From CAYLLN01 sp040901775 (GTDB taxonomy: Bacteria; Planctomycetota; Planctomycetia; Pirellulales; Pirellulaceae), in assembly GCA_040901775.1 (NCBI GenBank), contig JBBDYF010000011.1, forward strand, positions 1 through 9,365: a stretch of DNA of 9,365 bases. Reading direction: 5' to 3'. Positions 1 through 6,125 of the stretch are shown piece after piece; the stretch's first letter is position 1; each line of letters opens with the position of its first letter. The notes under the pieces were generated by a model. It searched no databases. It was not told where the DNA came from and saw only the letters and a list, made by a program, of their open reading frames with translations. The position numbers and the translations under genes are program-made.

Positions 1-144
1 GACCGAACTCAATCGGTCCTCCCTACCCCGATACAAGTTGCGCCGCTACGCGGCTGAATCGCGCCTCGGCCGCGCTAGGTGATTCGCGATCCTGAGTTTC
101 ATTCCGCGGTAAGTCGCCCTTCCGCCGCGCGGGGTCTTCCGCCG
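1..144. other. Left-edge non-coding stretch with two small hairpins
   Basis: No coding region can be supported here. GACCGA (1-6) and TCGGTC (13-18) form a perfect 6-bp stem with a 6-nt loop, which could belong to the end of an upstream gene outside the window. GCCGC (42-46) and GCGGC (50-54) form a second short stem. The rest shows no recognisable promoter or RNA gene. Confidence 0.35.
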
Positions 145-171
145 CTAGCGCCCCCGTCGGGCTTCGGCTAG
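145..171. other. Hairpin upstream of the methyltransferase gene
   Basis: CTAGC at 145-149 pairs with GCTAG at 167-171, and the inner arms GCCC (150-153) and GGGC (159-162) continue the stem, with a 4-base bulge (TTCG, 163-166) on one side. The hairpin would sit in the 5' untranslated region or just upstream of it. No T-tract follows, so a terminator is unlikely. It may be a dispersed palindrome or a leader structure; function is unknown. Confidence 0.4.
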
Positions 172-236
172 ACTAAGACTCCCCAATGCGCTGGGATGTG
201 TGCTGCTCGTATCTCTACCTCCGCAGGATGCCGCCG

Positions 237-1184
237 ATGCCCGCTTCGCCACCGCTGGTCGATCACCTCAACCGCATTCATCAGCAAGACTGCATCGCGG
301 GCATGAACGCCCTGCCGGCCGGCACGGTCGATCTGGCATTCGCCGATCCTCCGTTCAATATTGGCTACGACTACGACGTTTATCGCGACCGCAAAGAAGA
401 CGAGCACTATCTCGACTGGTCGCGCCAGTGGATCGGGGCGGTTCACCGGCTGCTCAAACCCGACGGCACGTTCTGGCTGGCGATCGGCGACGAATACGCG
501 GCGGAGCTGAAAATCGAATCGCAGAAACTAGGCTTTCAGAGCCGGAGCTGGGTCATCTGGTACTACACGTTTGGCGTCAATTGCAAATCGAAGTTTAGCC
601 GCTCGCACGCCCATCTGGTTTATTTCGTCAAAGACCCGCAGCGATTCACCTTTCGGGCGGAAGAACTGGAAAACCGCATCCCCTCGGCCCGGCAACTGGT
701 GTATGGCGACAATCGGGCCAATCCCAACGGCCGCCTTCCCGACGACACCTGGATCCTCCGCCCGCAAGACCTGGCAGGGCACTTTACGCCGGAGGAAGAC
801 ACCTGGTACTTTCCCCGCGTCGCCGGCACCTTCAAAGAGCGGGCCGGCTTTCACGGCTGTCAGATGCCCGAGCAACTGCTGGGCCGGATCATCCGCTTCT
901 GTTCGCACGAAGGGGAGACGGTCCTCGACCCGTTCAGCGGCAGTGGCACGACGCTGGCCGTCGCTAAAAAGCTCGGCCGGAATTACCTGGGGTTCGATGT
1001 TTCGCCCGACTACGTGCAGCGCGGGACCGACCGGCTGGCGGCGATTCGCGTCGGCGCCGCGCTCGACGGCGCCGCCGAACCAACCATGAGCGCCCCGGCC
1101 ACCGCCAACGGCCGCCGGCTAGACGACAAGCCCGTTCGGAATGCCGATTTGATCCGCCGCAATCGCAAAGCCAAAACCTCGTAG
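237..1184 (+). CDS. Beta-class site-specific DNA methyltransferase (probably N6-adenine), orphan
   Basis: Transfers a methyl group from S-adenosylmethionine to a base in DNA; the recognition site cannot be read from the sequence. About 315 residues. The catalytic motif DPPF (residues 37-40) precedes the SAM-binding motif FSGSGTT (233-239), the beta-class order of the N6_N4 Mtase family (PF01555). DPPF rather than SPPY favours adenine-N6 over cytosine-N4. The stretch GCQMPEQLL just before the SAM motif is the usual helix leading into it. The basic tail (RRNRKAK) may contact DNA. I chose ATG 237 because AGGA at 225-228 lies 8 nt upstream and the protein then begins close to the conserved LNRIHQQD segment; in-frame ATGs at 228 and 186 are alternatives. 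No restriction endonuclease gene is adjacent, so it is probably a solitary regulatory or housekeeping methylase. The stop codon lies in a GTAGGGAACGC string shared with the pyrF end. Confidence 0.9.
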   Translation: MPASPPLVDHLNRIHQQDCIAGMNALPAGTVDLAFADPPFNIGYDYDVYRDRKEDEHYLDWSRQWIGAVHRLLKPDGTFWLAIGDEYAAELKIESQKLGFQSRSWVIWYYTFGVNCKSKFSRSHAHLVYFVKDPQRFTFRAEELENRIPSARQLVYGDNRANPNGRLPDDTWILRPQDLAGHFTPEEDTWYFPRVAGTFKERAGFHGCQMPEQLLGRIIRFCSHEGETVLDPFSGSGTTLAVAKKLGRNYLGFDVSPDYVQRGTDRLAAIRVGAALDGAAEPTMSAPATANGRRLDDKPVRNADLIRRNRKAKTS

Positions 1185-1229
1185 GGAACGCTCGCGCGAG
1201 GACATTACGTCCAGCCGCCCGACCCAGCT

Positions 1230-2582
1230 ATGAAAATCGCTTACCTGACCGCCGGCGCGGCCGGGATGATCTGCGGCAGTTGCCTGCACGACAACACGCT
1301 CGCCCGTGCGCTGATCGAGCTGGGGCACGACGTGCAACTGGTGCCGCTCTACACCCCGATCCGCACCGATGAGGTGGACGTCACCAGCGGCCCCATCTTT
1401 TACGGCGGGATCAACCTGTACCTGCAACAGCAGGTTCCTCTCTTTCGCCGGCTGCCAAAGTGGCTCGATCGCTGGCTCGATCAACCCTGGCTCATCAACT
1501 GGGCATCTGGCCGCAGCGTGAAGATCGATCCGCAGCAGGTGGCCGACTTGACCCTCTCGATCCTCCGCGGTCGCGCAGGGTTTCAGCGCAAGGAAGTGGA
1601 ACGATTGGCCGAGTGGTTGACCGGCGACTTGCGGCCCGACGTGATCAACTTCAGCAACATCCTGACGACGGGCTGCGTGCCGGAAATCAAACGCCGGCTC
1701 GATGTGCCCGTGGTGGTGACCTTGCAAGGGGACGACATTTTCCTCCGCGCCCTGCCGCAGCCGCACCAGGCGCAGGCGCTGGCCGAGATTCGTAAGCTGG
1801 TCGATCGAATCGACGGTTTTATCGCCAACAGCCGGTTCTACGCCGACGCGATGTCCGACTACCTGGGCATTCCCCGCGCGCGAATCGCAATCGTGCCGCT
1901 GGGCCTGGACACGCGCGATATGGAGCAGGATTCAAGGATCAATCCGAAATCTGAAATTCCCACCATCGGCTATCTCGCCCGGCTCGCTCCCGAAAAGGGA
2001 CTGCATGTGCTGGCCGAGGCGTTTATCCTCTTGCGGCAAATGCCGGGGATGGAGCAGGCCAGGCTGCGGATCGCCGGCTGGCTGGGTGGAAACAACGGCC
2101 CCTATGCGGAGCAAGTGTTTGCCAGGCTAACCGCGGCCGGCCTGGGCGGCGCGTTCGAGCATGTGGGCGAAGTCGATCGCCCGGGCAAGCTGGCATTTCT
2201 GCGGTCGATCGACGTCCTTTCGGTCCCGACGACTTATCGCGAGCCAAAAGGGCTGTTCGTGCTCGAGGCGTTGGCCGCCGGCGTGCCGGTCGTACAGCCC
2301 GACCACGGCGCGTTTCCCGAACTGCTGGCCGAACTGGGGGGCGGGTTGTTGCACCGGCCCGAAGACCCGCAGCACCTGGCCGAGCGGCTGCGAGAGCTGC
2401 TGCTAGACAAGGAGCGCCTGGCCGAATTTGGCCGCACGGGCCGAGAAGCCGTTCATGCCAACCGCAACCAGCGGCTGATGGCCGAGCGGACGGCTGCCGT
2501 GCTGGCCGGGGTGGTCAAGCACGGGCAAGTGCCGCCCGCAAGTGCGGCGGCACAAGCGGTGAGTGCGGCATACAAAGGGTGA
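1230..2582 (+). CDS. Glycosyltransferase family 4 (GT-B fold, retaining)
   Basis: Predicted to transfer a sugar from an activated donor, probably a nucleotide sugar, onto a glycan or lipid acceptor in the cytoplasm; the substrate cannot be told. The 450 residues show the two GT-B halves. The N-terminal half begins with a beta strand (MKIAYLT) and a glycine-rich loop that contains CGSC (15-18). The C-terminal half starts at IGYLARLAPEKGL (about 246-258), the usual GT4 start of the donor-binding domain, and carries the E-x7-E signature E338...E346 followed by EALAAGVPVVQ. No signal peptide or membrane helix is visible. The gene starts 45 nt after the methyltransferase stop on the same strand, without a clear ribosome binding site. 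The last 15 or so residues (Ala/Ser/Val-rich) are encoded by a palindrome at 2529-2553 and look like an added tail. It converges with the minus-strand block, with 28 bp between stops. Confidence 0.92.
   Translation: MKIAYLTAGAAGMICGSCLHDNTLARALIELGHDVQLVPLYTPIRTDEVDVTSGPIFYGGINLYLQQQVPLFRRLPKWLDRWLDQPWLINWASGRSVKIDPQQVADLTLSILRGRAGFQRKEVERLAEWLTGDLRPDVINFSNILTTGCVPEIKRRLDVPVVVTLQGDDIFLRALPQPHQAQALAEIRKLVDRIDGFIANSRFYADAMSDYLGIPRARIAIVPLGLDTRDMEQDSRINPKSEIPTIGYLARLAPEKGLHVLAEAFILLRQMPGMEQARLRIAGWLGGNNGPYAEQVFARLTAAGLGGAFEHVGEVDRPGKLAFLRSIDVLSVPTTYREPKGLFVLEALAAGVPVVQPDHGAFPELLAELGGGLLHRPEDPQHLAERLRELLLDKERLAEFGRTGREAVHANRNQRLMAERTAAVLAGVVKHGQVPPASAAAQAVSAAYKG
2529..2553. repeat. Palindrome inside the 3' end of the glycosyltransferase gene
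   Basis: GTGCCGCC (2529-2536) pairs with GGCGGCAC (2546-2553). After a single bulged C, GC (2538-2539) pairs with GC (2544-2545), leaving a 4-base loop: about 10 bp of stem in all. It lies within codons for the C-terminal tail. The 8-base string AGTGCGGC at 2541-2548 recurs at 2562-2569. It may be a dispersed palindrome that extended the reading frame, or may act as a stability or termination structure at the gene end. There is no T-tract. Confidence 0.5.
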
Positions 2583-2610
2583 GAGTTTCGCGCTTGGCCA
2601 AGATTCCCTG

Positions 2611-2904
2611 TTACCAACCCAGCAGGTCTTGTAGCGGACTCCAGGTCCGTTGGATTGCCCAGTCCATCACCAGCCAAAACAGCCACAGGATCAGCGCCGT
2701 CCAGGCGAGCACCACGATCGTTAGCACGAGCTTGGCGAGCGTCGAAAATCCTCGGCTCATCCACAGGAAGGGAATGCCCAAAGCCGCGGTGACGAAGAAC
2801 AGCATCGCCAGCATCAGCCAGGGATTGTCTAGCGCCCGGCGCCAGGCAGGCGCGGCTTCGAGCGGGGTTTTGGCGAGCGGGGTTTTGGCGGCAGAATCGT
2901 TCAT
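2611..2904 (-). CDS. Small two-helix membrane protein, function unknown
   Basis: 97 residues. A short polar N-terminus (residues 1-27) is followed by two hydrophobic helices at about 28-49 and 57-80, joined by a short loop (WMSRGFST), and a Trp-rich tail. The positive residues WRR at 21-23 before the first helix suggest that the N-terminus is cytoplasmic, giving an in-in hairpin in the inner membrane. The start codon overlaps the monooxygenase stop by ATGA (2901-2904), which fixes the start and implies translational coupling. Residues 6-15 are a perfect duplication of AKTPL encoded by a 15-bp tandem repeat. I do not recognise the family. It could be a small partner of the upstream monooxygenase or merely a co-transcribed gene. 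Confidence 0.8.
   Translation of the reverse strand: MNDSAAKTPLAKTPLEAAPAWRRALDNPWLMLAMLFFVTAALGIPFLWMSRGFSTLAKLVLTIVVLAWTALILWLFWLVMDWAIQRTWSPLQDLLGW
2631..2649 (+). repeat. REP-like element: GTAG head plus short hairpin
   Basis: GTAG at 2631-2634 is directly followed by CGGAC (2635-2639), a 5-base loop (TCCAG) and GTCCG (2645-2649). GTAG or GGAG directly before a palindrome is the layout of REP elements mobilised by RAYT (TnpA_REP) transposases. The stem is only 5 bp and lies within the last 13 codons of the small membrane protein on the other strand, so chance cannot be excluded. Confidence 0.35.
2860..2889 (-). repeat. Perfect 15-bp tandem duplication (2 copies)
   Basis: The plus strand shows GAGCGGGGTTTTGGC twice in a row (2860-2874, 2875-2889). 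In the minus-strand gene it encodes AKTPL twice without shifting the frame, in the polar N-terminus before the first helix. The exact identity suggests a recent slippage duplication. Confidence 0.9.
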
Positions 2905-4247
2905 CGGGCTGCTGGCTGCTGGCGGGATTGCGACTCCATTTTACGCACCAGTCGTTGCAGCCGCTGGCGATAGCTGAAGTATTCGACCTCTAGTTGGTGC
3001 CGCTCGGATCGCACGTAGCGGATGCCGCCGCTCAGGTCGTCGTGCCCGGCGGCCTTGAGCCGGCGAAACCAGGCGGCCCGCGGCGGGTCGTGCTTTTGCG
3101 CCACAACGAAGGCGGCCATCAGCCGGGCCTGCCAGTCAACGAGCGCCCAACTGCCGCTGTTGGGCTGGATCAGGCCGGCCACGAATAGGTTGTCGAGCTG
3201 CGGGTGGAAGGCATTCAAAAACAACCGAGGCCGCCCCGACTCGTCGAAGATCAGCTCGCGGTCGAGAAACGGCAGGCTCACCTCGTAGCCGGTGGCAAAG
3301 ACGATCAGGTCGATCGGCTCTTCGCGGCCATCGGCAAAACGAACGGAGTCGCCACAGAGCCGCTCAATGGCCGGACAAATCTGAATTTTGCCGTGTCCCA
3401 CGAAATAGAGGAGTTGCGAATTGACGATCGGGTGGGTCTCGAACAGCCGGTGATCGGGCCGAGGGAGGCCGTAGCGCTCGGGCGGACCCAGAGCGACGTG
3501 CGACAGCCAGCCGGTGATCCAGCGCTGCGCCCACCGCGGAAAGCGCCAGCGGTTGAACCATTCGCCACCGGCATCGATGGGTGTTCCCAACAGGAACTTG
3601 GGCAGGAAGTGATACCCGCGGCGAATGCTGTGAAAAACGGCCGCGGCATGCTGCGCCGCTTCGACCGCTATATCGCAGCCGGAGTTGCCCGCTCCGACGA
3701 CCAGCACTCGTTTGCCGGCGAGGATGTCGGGCGTTTTGTAGTCATGGGCGTGGATCTGTTGGCCGCTAAATTCGCCTGGGACGTCGGGCCAGCGGGGCTG
3801 CGAGTGGTGCCCGTTGGCGACGACCAGGCCGCGGTACTGCCGCGACTGGCCATCGGCGGTGGTGACGAGCCAGTTGGGGGTGGAGCCTGCGGGCGAGGAG
3901 GCGGCCTGCTGCTCGACCCGGGTTACGCTCTGGCCGAAGCGAATGTGGTCGTACAGGCCGAAGTGCCGGCCGTAGTCGCGCAAATAGTCGAGCGCTTGGC
4001 GGTGGCTGGGATAGGGCGGATACTCCTTGGGCATGGGAAAATCCGCGAACTGGGTCATCCGCTTCGACGAGATCAGGTGCGTCGAGGCATAGACGCTGCT
4101 ACACCGCCGGCCGTAGTACCAGTTGCCGCCGACATCGTCCTCGCTTTCGAGCACTTCGACCGACAGGCCCCGCTGAGCGAAGTTTTTGGCAACCGCCAGC
4201 CCGCTCGCTCCCGCGCCAAGGATGCAAAATGTTCCGCTCGCTTCCAT
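2901..4247 (-). CDS. Flavin-containing monooxygenase (FAD/NADPH dependent)
   Basis: Predicted to oxygenate a soft nucleophile (N or S) or carry out a related oxidation using FAD, NADPH and O2; the substrate is unknown. 448 residues. The FAD-binding loop GAGASG is at 11-16, followed by the acidic strand end (LES) and VGGNWYYG. The FMO fingerprint FxGxxxHxxxY matches exactly at F160-Y170 (FSGQQIHAHDY). The NADPH-binding loop GAGNSG is at 185-190, and FATGYE is at 317-322. Length fits the bacterial FMO family. The start at 4247 puts the FAD motif close to the N-terminus, as is usual; the frame is open further upstream, but that part is Arg/Pro-rich and unlike the family. No signal peptide, so cytoplasmic. 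It lies 76 nt downstream of the 190-residue unknown and overlaps the small membrane protein by ATGA. Baeyer-Villiger or N-hydroxylating relatives are possible, but the fingerprint favours FMO. Confidence 0.92.
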   Translation of the reverse strand: MEASGTFCILGAGASGLAVAKNFAQRGLSVEVLESEDDVGGNWYYGRRCSSVYASTHLISSKRMTQFADFPMPKEYPPYPSHRQALDYLRDYGRHFGLYDHIRFGQSVTRVEQQAASSPAGSTPNWLVTTADGQSRQYRGLVVANGHHSQPRWPDVPGEFSGQQIHAHDYKTPDILAGKRVLVVGAGNSGCDIAVEAAQHAAAVFHSIRRGYHFLPKFLLGTPIDAGGEWFNRWRFPRWAQRWITGWLSHVALGPPERYGLPRPDHRLFETHPIVNSQLLYFVGHGKIQICPAIERLCGDSVRFADGREEPIDLIVFATGYEVSLPFLDRELIFDESGRPRLFLNAFHPQLDNLFVAGLIQPNSGSWALVDWQARLMAAFVVAQKHDPPRAAWFRRLKAAGHDDLSGGIRYVRSERHQLEVEYFSYRQRLQRLVRKMESQSRQQPAAR

Positions 4248-4323
4248 GTGGCCATCATGTGCTCGCCCCCAGCCGACGACAATGGCGGGCGCTGGCGATG
4301 GCAGGGAGGGCAGCCGGCAAGCC

Positions 4324-4896
4324 CTACGACGGAAGCGGCCGGCGGGGCATTTTGCGAGGATGCGGCGGCGACAACTGGGCTGGCAGCGGCTGGCCCGTTT
4401 CGTCGGCCCAGGCGTGCCGCTCTTCGTCGCTGGCATAGTACGTCAGCCAGATTTCGGGCTGCTGGTCGTAGTCGAAACAGTGCCAGTGCAAAAAGTTGCG
4501 CGGCAAATCGATCCGCTTTTCGTGCGACGGAAGAATGTCGCGGTAGACCAGCGTGTAAAGCTGCCGGTCGGTCAGGTGATCGGTGAAGTCGAGCACGATC
4601 CGCTGTTCGTACAGCCGTTCGATCGTATCGGCCAGCAGTTCGTGCAGCTCGCCGTCGGTCAGTTTGTCGGGCGCTGTCAGCACCAGTTCCGGCTCGAACC
4701 AGCGGCTGATGGGGACGACGGGTGCCCGCTCCCAAGCCAGCATTTGGGCCAGGAACTCGTTCTCGGCGTGGGTTGGCAGGCGGCGGCAATCGAGGATGTG
4801 GACCGATTCGTCCAGAAAGGGTTCCAACTCGTCCCGCAGGCGGGCGTTGAGCAGGAGTTGATCGACTTCGTCGGATTCAGCACGCCGGGTAGCCAT
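4324..4896 (-). CDS. Conserved-looking hypothetical protein, 190 residues
   Basis: I do not recognise the family. The protein is soluble and acidic through most of its length, with no signal peptide or membrane helix. It looks mostly alpha-helical: a charged helix at about 5-30, HILDCRRLP (33-41), a segment with PISRWFEPELVL (62-73), then DKLTDGELHELLADTIERLY (77-96). The region 100-165 is rich in aromatic residues and His/Trp (FLHWHCFDYD at 135-144, EIWLTYY at 148-154). The tail (176-190) is Pro/Arg-rich and probably disordered. Natural-looking composition, in contrast with the Arg/Pro-rich alternative frames, supports it as real. I chose ATG 4896, with GGGA about 9 nt upstream; the frame is open further upstream but looks non-coding there. 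It is first in a probable operon with the monooxygenase. Confidence 0.8.
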   Translation of the reverse strand: MATRRAESDEVDQLLLNARLRDELEPFLDESVHILDCRRLPTHAENEFLAQMLAWERAPVVPISRWFEPELVLTAPDKLTDGELHELLADTIERLYEQRIVLDFTDHLTDRQLYTLVYRDILPSHEKRIDLPRNFLHWHCFDYDQQPEIWLTYYASDEERHAWADETGQPLPAQLSPPHPRKMPRRPLPS

Positions 4897-5126
4897 AGCA
4901 TCATTTCCCAAAAAGGCCGCGGCGGGGCCGGCCAAGTGGCCCGCGCCGCAGCAAGGTTTCCTCCTTCGACTGTACCAAGGCGAGGCGGCGTCGCAAGCAA
5001 AACTTTGGCCTAAACGGGCTGGATTGCGGCCGATTTTCGCCAGCGCCGCGTTACCAGCGATACGACCCAAAAGGTCTTTGGAAGCGGCAGGGTCGCGTGT
5101 CAAGAAAGCGAGACATTGCCGCTAGC
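4897..5126. other. Intergenic region between pyrF and the monooxygenase operon
   Basis: With the adjoining hairpins the gene-free gap runs from 4897 to 5185. Apart from the possible promoter at 4969-4996, a strong AAGGAGG on the minus strand (4966-4960) is visible but has no convincing gene behind it. The reading frame of the 190-residue protein stays open across this stretch, but the translation is low in quality (Cys/Arg/Pro-rich) and is not counted as coding. Confidence 0.5.
4969..4996 (-). promoter_or_regulatory. Possible sigma-70-type promoter for the 4896-2611 operon
   Basis: Read on the minus strand, TTGCGA (4996-4991) and TACAGT (4974-4969) are separated by 16 bp; each matches 4 of 6 consensus positions. 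It lies about 75 bp upstream of the start of the 190-residue protein. This is a pattern match only. Confidence 0.3.
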
Positions 5127-5197
5127 GGAACGCCACGGAGGGCGTTCCTTACACGCCAGGGCCTGAACGCCACAGAGGGCGTTCCCTACACGCCCAG
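5127..5197 (-). repeat. Two direct copies of a REP-like hairpin element at the pyrF 3' end
   Basis: Two copies of a roughly 33-bp unit lie 37 bp apart (5128-5160 and 5165-5197) with only a few differences. In each, GGAACGCC-type arms enclose a 6-base loop: 5127-5134 with 5141-5148 (8 bp) and 5165-5171 with 5178-5184 (7 bp). On the minus strand the copy next to pyrF reads GTAG then GGAACGCC, loop CTCTGT, GGCGTTC; the outer copy has GTAA as head and loop CTCCGT. A tetranucleotide head plus palindrome is the REP layout. The TAG of the inner head is the pyrF stop codon, and the last pyrF codons (Gly-Val) fall in the repeated unit. The pair may also slow 3' decay or help termination; there is no T-tract. 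Confidence 0.75.
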
Positions 5198-6112
5198 TCG
5201 CCCGGCGGGTGTTTCGGCCCGCAACTGCGCGATCATGTCGCGGGTGGCTGCCTCGATCGCCTCTTGCCAGCGCGACGGGCCGAACCGCTCGGCATATTCC
5301 TTCCTCGCGTGCGCGAAGATGATTCCTCGCGAGTTGTTGACGATCGCCCCCAAGCCGCGATCGTCGAACGCGGCCGCACAATCCTGGGCCGTTCCGCCTT
5401 GTGCGCCAAAGCCGGGAATCAACAGCCACGCGTGGGGCATCGCCTGGCGCAGCTCGGCCAATTGCTGCGGGTAGGTGGCGCCAACCACTGCGCCGACCGA
5501 GCCGTAGCCGCACTGGCCGCGGCCAGCGCGGGCGAGCGACTCGACATAGTCGGCCACATGCCGATACAGGGGCCGGCCCTCCGCCGAAATGTCCTGAAAC
5601 CGCTTGCCGCCGGGGTTGCTCGTCTTCACCAGGACGAAGATGCCCGCCCCGCGGGCCTGGGCCACTTCGACAAACGGCGTCAGGCTGTCGTCGCCCAGGT
5701 ACGGGCTGACCGTCAGGGCATCGCAGCCCCAGGCGCTGGTTGAACCTGGGCCGAGGTAGCCTTCGGCGTAACCCTGGGCCGTGCTGCCGATGTCGTTCCG
5801 CTTGCCGTCCAATAGGACGAGCAGCCCTTTGCCGGCAGCATACTGAATCACCTCGGCCAGAGCTTGGCACCCTACCGGGCCGAGTTGTTCAAAAAAGGCG
5901 GCTTGCGGCTTGACCGCCGCCACCAGCGGCGCAACGACATCGATCACCCCCCGGCAAAAGCTGGCGTAGCCCTGGGCCACGGCCTGCCAGCCCACTCCGG
6001 CAATCAATCCGGGCGGCAGGCTTTCGGCGCGCGGGTCGAGACCCACGAGCACGGGGTTTCCCACGCGCACGACGGCGGCGGCCAGACGGTCGGCAAAGTG
6101 GTGGAGGGTCAT
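5186..6112 (-). CDS. pyrF: Orotidine 5'-phosphate decarboxylase
   Basis: Catalyses the last step of UMP synthesis, OMP to UMP plus CO2, in the cytoplasm. 308 residues of the type 2 PyrF subfamily, somewhat longer than the usual 260-280. The catalytic D-x-K-x-x-D motif is intact as DGKRND (102-107), with K104 as the key lysine. Substrate-binding and barrel segments are visible: GLDPR (24-28), VKPQAAFFE (67-75), DALTVSPYLG (131-140), PGFGAQGG (233-240) and NNSRGII (259-265). The start at 6112 begins shortly before the first barrel strand; the open frame upstream runs through the end of rsmD. The gene begins 13 nt after the rsmD stop, so the two are probably one transcript. Its stop codon lies in the head of a REP-like repeat. 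Confidence 0.97.
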   Translation of the reverse strand: MTLHHFADRLAAAVVRVGNPVLVGLDPRAESLPPGLIAGVGWQAVAQGYASFCRGVIDVVAPLVAAVKPQAAFFEQLGPVGCQALAEVIQYAAGKGLLVLLDGKRNDIGSTAQGYAEGYLGPGSTSAWGCDALTVSPYLGDDSLTPFVEVAQARGAGIFVLVKTSNPGGKRFQDISAEGRPLYRHVADYVESLARAGRGQCGYGSVGAVVGATYPQQLAELRQAMPHAWLLIPGFGAQGGTAQDCAAAFDDRGLGAIVNNSRGIIFAHARKEYAERFGPSRWQEAIEAATRDMIAQLRAETPAGRLGV

Positions 6113-6125
6113 AGGCGTGCAGCAG

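Noticed and set aside
2583..2610. Terminator between the converging glycosyltransferase and membrane protein genes
   Set aside because: Only the 8-base palindrome TTGGCCAA is present, with no stable stem and no T-tract.
3204..4586. Long plus-strand open frame (460 residues) antisense to the monooxygenase
   Set aside because: It runs opposite a gene with complete FAD, NADPH and FMO motifs. Its translation has no recognisable domain, and long antisense frames are expected in GC-rich coding DNA.
4073..4789. Minus-strand frame spanning the gap between the unknown protein and the monooxygenase
   Set aside because: Arg/Ala-rich translation in a different frame from both neighbours, with no domain; a shadow of two real genes.
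4952..4966. Strong AAGGAGG on the minus strand followed at 5 nt by TTG
   Set aside because: The frame opened by that TTG ends after about 17 Arg/Gly-rich codons, before the 190-residue protein starts. A leader peptide cannot be supported.
5127..5197. CRISPR-like repeats
   Set aside because: There are only two units, each itself palindromic over most of its length, with 4 bases between them and no spacers of repeat length.
5100..5870. Minus-strand frame (256 residues) overlapping pyrF
   Set aside because: It is an Arg/Pro-rich shadow frame; the pyrF frame carries the intact DGKRND active site and family motifs.
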